Below the pieces are notes generated by a model that was not told the origin of the DNA, did no database searches, and saw only the letters and a program-made list of their open reading frames with translations. The position numbers and the translations under genes are program-made. A stretch of DNA of 11,436 nt from Oligoflexia bacterium (GTDB taxonomy: Bacteria > Bdellovibrionota > UBA1018 > CAIMNF01): positions 1 to 11,436 of the forward strand of contig CAIMNF010000035.1 of NCBI GenBank assembly GCA_903842755.1, written 5' to 3'. Positions 1-6,270 of the stretch are shown here, piece by piece. Each line of letters opens with the position of its first letter. Position 1 is the stretch's first letter.

Positions 1-107
1 CCTAATTGTAGCGAAAAAGGTTCTTATGGCTACTGTATTTTACGTTGTCGCTGAAATGTGTCCACGAAACGTCTGGACTCCCGGAATAGTGAGCGCCCAG
101 TTGGACC

Positions 108-194
108 CTCCCAAAATGTTGAAAATGTTGAAAATTTGAAAATGTTGGATCTGCTATTGATTTGCGAAATTCAACATCTTCAACATTTTGGGAG
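108..194. repeat. Long inverted repeat with 25-base arms
   Basis: The arms at 108-132 and 170-194 are reverse complements with one mismatch in 25 positions. They are separated by a 37-base AT-rich loop. Each arm runs CTCCC, then AAAATGTTG-type units; these units are also repeated directly (AAAATGTTG recurs at 113-139 with slight variation). Transcribed, it would form a very stable hairpin. No run of T follows either arm, so it is not a standard intrinsic terminator. It could be a miniature mobile element, a REP-like intergenic repeat or an RNA structure; the sequence alone does not decide. Confidence 0.8.
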
Positions 195-252
195 TGTACT
201 CAGGGGCTAAACTTTAATCGTTAATGACAAAAAATAGGCTCCTGCGGGCGGC

Positions 253-281
253 GCAAAATTCCGCTAGGGGCAGAATTTCGC
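253..281. repeat. Imperfect palindrome upstream of the yajQ promoter
   Basis: The arms 253-264 and 270-281 pair at 10 of 12 positions around a 5-base loop. The element lies 14 bases upstream of the -35 box of the yajQ promoter. That position would suit an upstream activator or repressor site, but it could equally be the remnant of an upstream transcript hairpin. No T tract follows. Confidence 0.45.
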
Positions 282-295
282 TCAAAACTCCATTC

Positions 296-324
296 TTGAC
301 TTTTTTGCTTATGTTATCTAAGAT
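296..324 (+). promoter_or_regulatory. Sigma70-type promoter of yajQ-rimO-queG
   Basis: TTGACT (296-301) matches the -35 consensus at 5 of 6 positions. TAAGAT (319-324) matches the -10 consensus at 4 of 6. The spacing is the optimal 17 bases. A start point 6-8 bases after the -10 box would fall at about 331, only a few bases before the ATG at 334, so the transcript would be leaderless or nearly so. No Shine-Dalgarno sequence precedes that ATG, in agreement. Confidence 0.55.
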
Positions 325-333
325 CTTTCCACT

Positions 334-831
334 ATGCCCTCATTTGATATTAGTTCCGATGTCGACTGGCAAGAGGTCGACAATGCTGTCAATCAAGCAA
401 CCAAAGAGCTGCTAACTCGCTTTGACTTCAAAGGCGTGAAGACGGAGATCGTTTTAGACAAAAAAGAAAAAGTGGTGAATCTCCTGTGTTCCGAGGATGC
501 CAAGTTAGATAACTTGCGGGATGTGATTCAAACCAAGTTTATTAAACGTGGAATTTCTTTGCTTTCGCTTGAGTATAAAGAGGTAGAAGCCGCGTTCGGG
601 GGAAGTGTTCGGCAGAAGATTATTATTCAAGCGGGAATCTCTAAAGAAAAAGGCAAAGAAGTGATCGCGGCGATTAAAGAATCTAAGATTAAAGTGCAAG
701 GTCAAATTCAAGACGAAAAAGTACGGGTCACTGGAAAAAACCGCGACGACTTGCAAGAGTGTATTTCTCTCTTGAAGGGCAAACAAGATCAATTAAAACT
801 GCCCATGCAGTTTGGAAATTTTCGAGATTAA
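334..831 (+). CDS. yajQ: YajQ family nucleotide-binding protein
   Basis: This 165-residue cytoplasmic protein matches the YajQ (UPF0234) family in length (E. coli protein about 163 residues) and over its whole sequence. The start MPSFDISSDVD and the nearby RFDFKG segment are family hallmarks, which fixes the start at 334. Members are small two-domain proteins that bind nucleotides; some bind cyclic di-GMP and act as effectors in virulence gene control, while the role in other bacteria is unclear. It is the first gene of a tight cluster, with rimO starting 5 bases after its stop. There is no Shine-Dalgarno sequence and the predicted transcription start sits beside the ATG, so translation is probably leaderless. 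The family assignment is secure; a c-di-GMP role here is inference from relatives. Confidence 0.95.
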   Translation: MPSFDISSDVDWQEVDNAVNQATKELLTRFDFKGVKTEIVLDKKEKVVNLLCSEDAKLDNLRDVIQTKFIKRGISLLSLEYKEVEAAFGGSVRQKIIIQAGISKEKGKEVIAAIKESKIKVQGQIQDEKVRVTGKNRDDLQECISLLKGKQDQLKLPMQFGNFRD

Positions 832-836
832 AGTTC

Positions 837-2339
837 ATGCAAAATTCTGAAAAATCGTCCGTTTATTTTGTAAGCTTAGGGTGTCCTAAAAACTTAGTCG
901 ATTCACAAGTCATGCTCGGTAAATTGCAAAATGAGCGCTATAAGATTGCCTCTGAACCCGATCACGCCGACGTGATCATTGTGAACACGTGTTCATTCAT
1001 TCAAGCCGCAAAAGAAGAGTCCATTGAAACCATTTTGGAAATGGCCCAATTCAAAGAAGAAGGCCAATGTAAAGCTTTGGTTGTTTCTGGGTGTTTACCG
1101 CAGCGCTACGCGCATGAGCTTGAAAAGGAAATGCCGGAAGTCGATTTAATGATTGGGACCGGGCAATATCATAAAATAACGGAACTACTCGATGCGCATT
1201 CGCAAGCTGTAAAACAGGGGGCGCCGCTCCCTAAGCGATCCTACATTGATTTTCCGGCGTTTATTCATACAGAATCGGACGCGCGCCTTTTGACCGGTGC
1301 AAAGTATACCGGGTACTTAAAATTATCCGAAGGGTGCAACCGTCGGTGTGCATTTTGTATTATTCCGACCCTTCGGGGAAATGTTCGCTCTAGAACGATT
1401 GCATCCTTAGTAGAAGAGGCTAAAAATTTGGCTCAAAGTGGTGTTCGGGAACTCAATTTAGTTGCCCAAGATTTGACCGAATACGGGATGGAGTGGAAGT
1501 ATAAAGAAAACCTGGAAATGCTCTTACCTGAATTAGCGAAGGTCGAAGGTATTGAGTGGATTAGGCTCCATTATGTTTATCCCGATCAATTTTCAGAAGA
1601 GCTTGTTCAGATTATTGCGCGTGAACCGAAGATTGTTAAATATCTAGACATGCCCATCCAGCACACGAATAACCGAGTTCTGGCGCATATGAACAGGCGG
1701 TTAACCAAAGAAAAATTGTTTACGCTGGTGGCCCAGCTGCGTGAGCGAATTCCGGAAATTGTGATTCGGACTTCTATTATTGTTGGCTTTCCGAGCGAAA
1801 CGGAAGCGGAATTTGAAGAGTTATGTTCCGACTTGATTAAACTTGATTTAGATCACGTGGGAATTTTTAGTTACTCGAAAGAAGAGGGAACAAAAGCGGC
1901 TACGTTTGATCAGCACATTCATGCCAATGTTAAACGAAAGCGTAAGCGGAAATTGATCGAGCTGTTGCAAGGGCAGCGACAAGAAAAGCTTTTAAAATTG
2001 GTGGGCAAAATCGTGACCGTGATGATCGAAGGTCCCGCACCCGAGTCTGAGTTACTGATTCAAGGCCGCATGCCCAGTCAGGCTCAAGAAATTGATGGAC
2101 GTGTGTTGATTAATGATTTTGGCGACGTGAACTTGAGCAAGGCTTTGTCGCCCGGAGATTTAGTTCAGGTGCTCATCACGGAACTCGGAAATCAGGATTT
2201 AATTGGGCAATTGCAATCCGTCGTAAAGCGTCAAGTTGAACCTATAGCAGCGACTTCGCCCGGCCTAAAAATAAGCGAAATTCCATTGGGCGATTACTTA
2301 AATGCTCCCGAGCAGCGCCATGGCCGTAGCGCCCCTTAG
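837..2339 (+). CDS. rimO: Ribosomal protein S12 methylthiotransferase RimO
   Basis: RimO is a radical-SAM enzyme that adds a methylthio group to a conserved aspartate of ribosomal protein S12. The 500-residue product shows the full methylthiotransferase layout. The N-terminal domain has cluster cysteines C16 (SLGCPKNLVDS), C52 (NTCSF) and C86 (SGCLPQRY). The radical-SAM triad CNRRCAFC is at C167, C171 and C174, and a TRAM domain follows near 400-460. The SLGCPKNLVDS motif and SEGCNRRCAFC context favour RimO over MiaB. The ATG at 837 is chosen because homology begins about ten residues later; the frame stays open upstream to 759 inside yajQ, but that extension looks unrelated. There is no strong ribosome site, so coupling to yajQ is likely. 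A tail of about 40 residues after the TRAM domain exceeds the usual 440-residue length, and its coding end overlaps queG. Confidence 0.95.
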   Translation: MQNSEKSSVYFVSLGCPKNLVDSQVMLGKLQNERYKIASEPDHADVIIVNTCSFIQAAKEESIETILEMAQFKEEGQCKALVVSGCLPQRYAHELEKEMPEVDLMIGTGQYHKITELLDAHSQAVKQGAPLPKRSYIDFPAFIHTESDARLLTGAKYTGYLKLSEGCNRRCAFCIIPTLRGNVRSRTIASLVEEAKNLAQSGVRELNLVAQDLTEYGMEWKYKENLEMLLPELAKVEGIEWIRLHYVYPDQFSEELVQIIAREPKIVKYLDMPIQHTNNRVLAHMNRRLTKEKLFTLVAQLRERIPEIVIRTSIIVGFPSETEAEFEELCSDLIKLDLDHVGIFSYSKEEGTKAATFDQHIHANVKRKRKRKLIELLQGQRQEKLLKLVGKIVTVMIEGPAPESELLIQGRMPSQAQEIDGRVLINDFGDVNLSKALSPGDLVQVLITELGNQDLIGQLQSVVKRQVEPIAATSPGLKISEIPLGDYLNAPEQRHGRSAP

Positions 2340-3270
2340 CTTTGAACGAATTCAACTCCAACTTTTAGACGTAGGATTTCCTGCTTCCGGAGCGGTCGAT
2401 TATGAGTTGGCTTTGGCGGATTACCAAGTTCATGCGGAACGTTATCGCGATTGGGTCAAGCAGGGTTCCCACGGTGAGATGCGGTACCTGGAGCGGGGTT
2501 TAGACCGGCGCTTAAATCCTACGCTCGTTTTTCCTGGGCTTAAAAGTGTCATTGCGGTCCTTCTCCCTTATTCGGCGGCTCCATTAGGCAATGATCACGT
2601 TCGATATGCCCGCTATTTGCGGGGAAAAGACTATCATTTGGATATGCGCGAACGATTGGAACAAGCCTTGGGTAAGTTTAAATTAGATGTTCCGGGGTTT
2701 GACTATAAAATCTGTGTGGATACGAGCGCGGTTTTAGAAAGGGCCTGGGCGTATCTTTGCGGACTGGGATGGATCGGTAAAAACACTTTGCTCATTCATC
2801 CCCAGCTAGGGAGCTATTCATTTATTGGAGTAGTTTTTACGAATCAGGTGTTTGGTCTTTCTCCAAAAATTCTAAAAGATTATTGTGGCCATTGTACCCG
2901 CTGCATGACCACTTGTCCGACCGAAGCATTGCCTAAAGCGCGTTACCTAGAATCAAGGAAATGCATTAGCTACCTGACCCTTGAAAAGCGGGGTCCTTGG
3001 GAGCAGTCGTTTGATTCAAAAGGTTTTATTGCCGGGTGCGATCTTTGTCAGGAAGTGTGTCCATTTAACCTAAAAGCCGCGCAAAAAGCGGTTTTGCCGC
3101 CGGATTTTGAATTCGAAATGGATATTGAAAAACTACTCAACGAAACGGAAACCGAATATTTAGCAAGGGTAAGAGAGTCGGCGCTTTCGCGAATCAAATT
3201 TGCGGATTTTAAGCGAAATGTAAATGCGATTCCTAACTTACCCGGCACCCCCAGAACACCACAGGGCTAA
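2302..3270 (+). CDS. queG: Epoxyqueuosine reductase QueG
   Basis: QueG catalyses the last step of queuosine tRNA modification, reducing epoxyqueuosine to queuosine with cobalamin and two [4Fe-4S] clusters. The 322-residue product has the VDTSAVLERAWA segment carrying the probable catalytic acid (D140) and the following GLGWIGKNTLLI motif. Ferredoxin-type cysteines are at C195, C198, C201 and C205, then C221, C246, C249 and C253. It stops soon after the conserved SALSRIKFADFKRNV region, so it lacks the C-terminal HEAT-like repeat of longer members (E. coli about 379 residues). This is a short version rather than an obvious truncation. It overlaps rimO by 38 bases if started at 2302; the ATG at 2320 is an equal alternative, and neither has a good ribosome site. 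Its 3' end overlaps the convergent gene by 38 bases. Confidence 0.93.
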   Translation: MLPSSAMAVAPLSFERIQLQLLDVGFPASGAVDYELALADYQVHAERYRDWVKQGSHGEMRYLERGLDRRLNPTLVFPGLKSVIAVLLPYSAAPLGNDHVRYARYLRGKDYHLDMRERLEQALGKFKLDVPGFDYKICVDTSAVLERAWAYLCGLGWIGKNTLLIHPQLGSYSFIGVVFTNQVFGLSPKILKDYCGHCTRCMTTCPTEALPKARYLESRKCISYLTLEKRGPWEQSFDSKGFIAGCDLCQEVCPFNLKAAQKAVLPPDFEFEMDIEKLLNETETEYLARVRESALSRIKFADFKRNVNAIPNLPGTPRTPQG

Positions 3271-4204
3271 TCGCCGCATTTTTAAACGTAAGTTTAATCG
3301 TTCCCTTTAGGACCTCTTTTGAAAAAAATAAATCAAATATTCCTTGGAAGCGGGTGACTTCAAACGTAGTGACCCCATGACTATCGGCAATCACATACTG
3401 CGATAAAATTGCAGGAGGAATGGATTTGTCGTTGAATGTGACGATCACCCGAGAGGCGGCCTCGCGCGCTGTAGTGTGCAAGCTTGCGATGAGCCGGAGA
3501 GACTTTCCTTCGAACGGAATGATCATCGTGGCATTATGATCTTCGGTCATCAAATTATCGGGGCTCTCAATCCAATGCCCATTAAAGGTAAGCTCGCTAA
3601 ATTTTGGCTTTAGCCGGTCCACCGGTCCGTCCAACTCATATTCGTAAAGAAGGGGCAGGGGAAGGCCACGGTCGTTGACCCTTAAAAGCTGCTGGAGATC
3701 GGTTTCCATTTGCAGAAATGTTTTGGCTAGATTTCCGTCTAAAATATATTCTTGCGTTCGCTCCCCGCCCAAGTAAAAAAATGCTTTGGTGAATGTATCA
3801 ATTTTTGCCCATTCCGCAAATTCGCCATAGGAGTCCATGTGAATGGGCAAAAGATTAAAGTTCGCATATTTTTTAAAAAAGTCCCAAAAAATAGGATTCT
3901 TACTAAACATGTACCTTTGATCAAAGACGAGGGTGGGAAGCCAAGGAAGGTCGGGGTAACGCTTTTTTAAAACATCGATAAATTCCAATACTCGCTCGCT
4001 ATTTGTGTCCGCGGGGTCGAGAATAAAAATTACCAGAATTTTTTTTTCTAGATTTGGATCAACTAAAATGAGTTCGAATTCTTCTCCCTTTTTTATTAAT
4101 CCGTAGAGTGGCGGAGAGTGGAGCCAGTACGACGCTTTTTCAAGGCGAATTTGTACTCTCAGTTCTTCAAGGGTTAAGGCTTGTTGTTTCTTTTTTCTTT
4201 GCAT
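3233..4204 (-). CDS. Thioredoxin-like protein, DipZ-type, lacking active-site cysteines
   Basis: The 323-residue product has no signal peptide or membrane helix. Residues 27-33 (WLHSPPL) match the entry motif of the DipZ/TlpA-type thioredoxin domain, and residues 40-170 fit a degenerate thioredoxin fold. Where relatives have the CxxC active site, this protein reads D66-T-N-S69. Its only cysteine is C320, so it cannot be a normal dithiol oxidoreductase. Residues 205-320, with the W211 segment and the FWG near the end, resemble the C-terminal beta-sandwich domain that follows the thioredoxin domain in DipZ-like proteins. The start at 4204 has a weak, close AGGA. The gene follows the upstream secreted-protein gene by 21 bases, so it is probably the last gene of a three-gene minus-strand unit. 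The fold is a reasoned inference; the function is unknown. Confidence 0.7.
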   Translation of the reverse strand: MQRKKKQQALTLEELRVQIRLEKASYWLHSPPLYGLIKKGEEFELILVDPNLEKKILVIFILDPADTNSERVLEFIDVLKKRYPDLPWLPTLVFDQRYMFSKNPIFWDFFKKYANFNLLPIHMDSYGEFAEWAKIDTFTKAFFYLGGERTQEYILDGNLAKTFLQMETDLQQLLRVNDRGLPLPLLYEYELDGPVDRLKPKFSELTFNGHWIESPDNLMTEDHNATMIIPFEGKSLRLIASLHTTAREAASRVIVTFNDKSIPPAILSQYVIADSHGVTTFEVTRFQGIFDLFFSKEVLKGTIKLTFKNAAISPVVFWGCRVS

Positions 4205-4225
4205 GGTCCTGGAATTAAGAATACA

Positions 4226-4981
4226 TCAAAAATGAAGTTCATACTCGATTTTTGCGGTACCTTCCTTAGGGTTGCCAGCCGATTGTCCCGCACCGACACT
4301 AAAATTAAGGTGGGGCATAATCCGTTGGTTCAGTTGGCTATTAATGCTTTGTGACTTTGGATTAAACTGTAGTCCGGCACTGGTATGAAATGAAGAAATA
4401 CTTCGGTTTACCCCGAGGTTTAAACCATTGCTTTGATCAAACCTCAACTGGCCGTTTAAGAGGGGTGAACTCAGGCTAAAATCCCCGCTTCGAGATTTTG
4501 CCTCGACGTGCGATGTCACTTTGACCTCGTCCTCCTTAAGGAGTTGAAATGTTTTTCCATTCCACAGCGCAATCGCGCCCGCGATTACGGCAATCGGCGA
4601 CCGGATTTCGGGATTGTTTTTTAGGATTTCATTTCCTTTCGCCGTCACTTTGTCGAGAGCGGTTTTTAGCTCGGTGTCTTTGAGCATTTTTACCATCGCA
4701 TTGGCGCGATCTTGACCGGTCGCCAAATCGGCCTGCTGGTCCGAAGTTGTTTTAATTCCTTCCTTTAGGCTCATTTCTTGCTGATCGAGCAAGCCAAAGG
4801 TTGTTTGTTGCTCCTTAGCGTTTGGTTTTTGGAGCGGGTCTGGGCCATTTGACTTTTTTTGCAGGATATCCTCGGAAGTAATGACCGGAGAATCCGCTTG
4901 AGGTTGGGCACGGGCAGAAAAACTGAACGGGTAATTGGCCATTACAAAGGCAAGCGCGTATGTGAGAATACGAGGATTCAT
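4226..4981 (-). CDS. Secreted protein with beta-rich C-terminus, function unknown
   Basis: I do not recognise a family. The 251-residue product starts with a Sec signal peptide (MNPRILTYALAFVMANYPFS, cleavage near ARA at 23-25). Residues 30-130 are polar, rich in Q, K, D and N, and predicted helical. A short hydrophobic alanine/isoleucine stretch follows near 130-144. The last 100 residues alternate polar and hydrophobic positions and end in phenylalanine, as outer-membrane barrel strands often do, so a small barrel or surface-attached beta domain is possible. The ATG at 4981 is preferred; the frame extends to a TTG at 5011 without a ribosome site, and that extension would precede the signal peptide. 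It lies between the upstream lipoprotein gene (69-base gap containing a hairpin) and the thioredoxin-like gene. Confidence 0.7.
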   Translation of the reverse strand: MNPRILTYALAFVMANYPFSFSARAQPQADSPVITSEDILQKKSNGPDPLQKPNAKEQQTTFGLLDQQEMSLKEGIKTTSDQQADLATGQDRANAMVKMLKDTELKTALDKVTAKGNEILKNNPEIRSPIAVIAGAIALWNGKTFQLLKEDEVKVTSHVEAKSRSGDFSLSSPLLNGQLRFDQSNGLNLGVNRSISSFHTSAGLQFNPKSQSINSQLNQRIMPHLNFSVGAGQSAGNPKEGTAKIEYELHF

Positions 4982-5028
4982 CAACTGGCGTATCGGCGTT
5001 AAGGGGAGCAAAGTAAAAAGAAATTGAG

Positions 5029-5048
5029 CGCGTCAATGAAATGACGCG
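5029..5048 (-). terminator. Hairpin after the lipoprotein gene, possible weak terminator
   Basis: A perfect 7-bp stem (CGCGTCA / TGACGCG) with a 6-base loop lies just past the lipoprotein stop codon. On the minus strand it is followed by a T-rich stretch (ATTTCTTTTTACTTT) after a five-base gap, which is not ideal. It could give partial termination, lowering expression of the next two genes relative to the lipoprotein, or protect the upstream mRNA end. Confidence 0.45.
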
Positions 5049-5050
5049 AA

Positions 5051-5554
5051 TTAAGGCGCTGCGGGCAAAAGCTTCCATTCTTGTTTTTGTGTTGGCATCA
5101 GGGTATTACGTAACTCTTGTTCAAGCGTGATGAAGTGCTGATCTATCAAAAATTTTTTGGCTTGTTCATACGATAAATGCGTCAATGCATTGGCTTTTAG
5201 GAATTGAGCGATTTCAGGGTCTGATATTTCGATCTTTTCTTTTAAGCTTTTTAAATAGCTTTGAACGTCTTTTGATCCGTTTTTTAGGGCTACCTCTAAT
5301 AACAAAAGCTGATACGCGTGTTCTAATGCTTCTGTACGATAATCGCTCATCAGGTGTTCGCGGGCTTGTGCTAGTTTTACCTGCATTTGTAATTCAATGT
5401 CGCCGGCTTTAATGGTTTTCCCGTTCACCACTAAAATTTCAGTGTCATTTGGCAGTCCTCGAACGGCGTCAGTACTTCGAGCCGAGGTATTTTGATGGTT
5501 ACATGCCAAGAGATTGACGACTAGCGCGGGCAAAATGATTAAACGTTTATTCAT
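5051..5554 (-). CDS. Lipoprotein with SurA N-terminal-like domain
   Basis: The 167-residue product carries a lipoprotein signal: a short basic start, a hydrophobic core and the lipobox LLAC with C18 as the lipidated residue. After a linker, residues 40-150 read like the N-terminal chaperone domain of SurA/PpiC-type folding factors: a short strand with a VNGKTI motif, then a GDI-type helix and a series of amphipathic helices. No parvulin isomerase domain follows, so any role would be in holding or targeting substrates rather than in proline isomerisation. The start at 5554 is supported by GAAGGA eight bases upstream. The gene is transcribed away from the motor-like operon and shares its promoter region. 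The similarity to SurA is weak and rests on pattern reading; the lipoprotein call is firm. Confidence 0.72.
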   Translation of the reverse strand: MNKRLIILPALVVNLLACNHQNTSARSTDAVRGLPNDTEILVVNGKTIKAGDIELQMQVKLAQAREHLMSDYRTEALEHAYQLLLLEVALKNGSKDVQSYLKSLKEKIEISDPEIAQFLKANALTHLSYEQAKKFLIDQHFITLEQELRNTLMPTQKQEWKLLPAAP

Positions 5555-5569
5555 CCTATTTTTCCTTCA

Positions 5570-5597
5570 TTTACATTCGGTTTCATTAAGTTTTCAT
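5570..5597 (+). promoter_or_regulatory. Candidate promoter of the motor-like operon
   Basis: TTTACA (5570-5575, 5 of 6 to the -35 consensus) is followed after 16 bases by TTTCAT (5592-5597, 4 of 6 to the -10 consensus). A start near 5604 would give a short leader before the GTG at 5641. The -10 box lies inside a tandem repeat, which would suit regulation by a protein bound there. The match is modest. Confidence 0.3.
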
Positions 5598-5602
5598 TAA
5601 GT
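5581..5602. promoter_or_regulatory. Perfect 11-bp tandem repeat, candidate operator
   Basis: TTTCATTAAGT occurs twice in direct tandem (5581-5591 and 5592-5602). The preceding 11 bases (5570-5580) are a degenerate third unit. An 11-bp period of direct repeats is what OmpR/PhoB-family response regulators recognise. The element sits between the divergent lipoprotein gene and the motor-like operon and overlaps the candidate promoter. The regulator is unknown. Confidence 0.5.
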
Positions 5603-5604
5603 TT

Positions 5605-5618
5605 GGCTAAAAAAAGCC
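5605..5618 (+). other. Small hairpin before the ribosome-binding site
   Basis: GGCT (5605-5608) pairs with AGCC (5615-5618) across a six-A loop. It lies close upstream of two overlapping ribosome-binding sequences at 5619-5624 and 5631-5635. The stem is short and its role is uncertain. Confidence 0.25.
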
Positions 5619-5640
5619 GAGGAGTCAATTGGAGGAAAAT

Positions 5641-6270
5641 GTGGAGCATCGCCGTTCAGCACGATTTGTTGAAAAATGTAGTGATCGTATTGCTAATTGC
5701 GCCCTCGCGCTTTTAGCTGTCGGCCTGTTTACCCGAATAGATGCAAAAGCAGAGGCCGTCGTACAAGTTCCTGAAAAAGCCACATTGACTAGCGTAGAGG
5801 AGCAAAATGCACATCGTGAAGTGCGGATTCTGCACGCAAATGAAGAAGAAAAAATTTCCGATAAAAAGGTCTACGAATTACAAATCGAAGGACGTATTCC
5901 CGTACTGTTTATTCCGTATGGAAGTGCAAACGATTCAAAAGTTGTTGTCGACGCACCGAAAGTAAGTGACCTGATTAGCCAAGCCAATCAAAAAGAAGTA
6001 GACGATGTCCTTTCACAGGTGATGGGGCGGCTTAATTTTATTCAAAGTTTGATCCAAAAGCGAAAACTGGATGATGCTTTAAGCAATTTGACCCTTCTCC
6101 AGTCCATTTATCCGCATCTTCATTTCTTGGAGTTTACCAAAGCAAGCATTTATCTATTGCAAGGAAACCGCGAGCTAGCACTTAGGACAGCCCTAAGTGC
6201 GTTGAAATACTTGCCAGAGAACGAGGAAGGTAAAGCGTTCGTAAAAGCACTGCAAGAGGTAAAGCCATGA
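5641..6270 (+). CDS. Periplasmic TPR-like protein of the motor-like operon
   Basis: The 209-residue product has a long basic N-terminus (about 16 residues), a hydrophobic stretch (18-30) and a likely Sec cleavage site after DAKA (33-36), so it should be periplasmic. Residues 40-105 form a charged beta-type segment. Residues 118-205 make helical pairs with tetratricopeptide character (LDDALSNLTLLQSIYPH, then KASIYLLQGNRELALRTAL and a final PENEEGKAF). Such repeats usually serve as protein-docking surfaces. The GTG at 5641 is chosen for GGAGG five bases upstream. A TTG at 5629 with GAGGAG four bases upstream is an in-frame alternative giving 213 residues. The stop overlaps the next start as ATGA. 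A role as an assembly or docking factor for the stator or ring protein is inferred from the operon only. Confidence 0.75.
   Translation: MEHRRSARFVEKCSDRIANCALALLAVGLFTRIDAKAEAVVQVPEKATLTSVEEQNAHREVRILHANEEEKISDKKVYELQIEGRIPVLFIPYGSANDSKVVVDAPKVSDLISQANQKEVDDVLSQVMGRLNFIQSLIQKRKLDDALSNLTLLQSIYPHLHFLEFTKASIYLLQGNRELALRTALSALKYLPENEEGKAFVKALQEVKP

Larger units (their letters stand above)
1..333. other. Non-coding region upstream of yajQ
   Basis: I see no supported gene here. One plus frame is open from 2 to 139 and another ends at 54, but both are short, lack family signatures and, in the first case, run into an inverted repeat. The stretch contains a short interrupted palindrome (GTCCA at 60-64 against TGGAC at 74-78), a long inverted repeat (108-194), an imperfect palindrome (253-281) and the yajQ promoter (296-324). 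It may include the tail of an upstream gene that lies outside the window. Confidence 0.6.

Noticed and set aside
60..78. Short GTCCA/TGGAC palindrome as an insertion-sequence end
   Set aside because: The arms are only five bases, and no matching second end or target duplication is visible.
2..139. Open plus frame at the window start, as a gene tail
   Set aside because: Composition is unremarkable and it ends inside the inverted repeat, so it is likely chance.
224..415. Open frame overlapping the start of yajQ
   Set aside because: It overlaps yajQ in another frame, has no ribosome site and shows no family features.
5623..5628. TTGACT as a -35 box for the minus-strand lipoprotein gene
   Set aside because: No acceptable -10 box lies 16-18 bases downstream on that strand.
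5639..5716. ATG-started short frame overlapping the TPR-like gene start (25 codons, hydrophobic)
   Set aside because: It stops quickly and is better explained as the +1 shadow of the signal-peptide region. A frameshift is not needed because the main frame already has a signal peptide.
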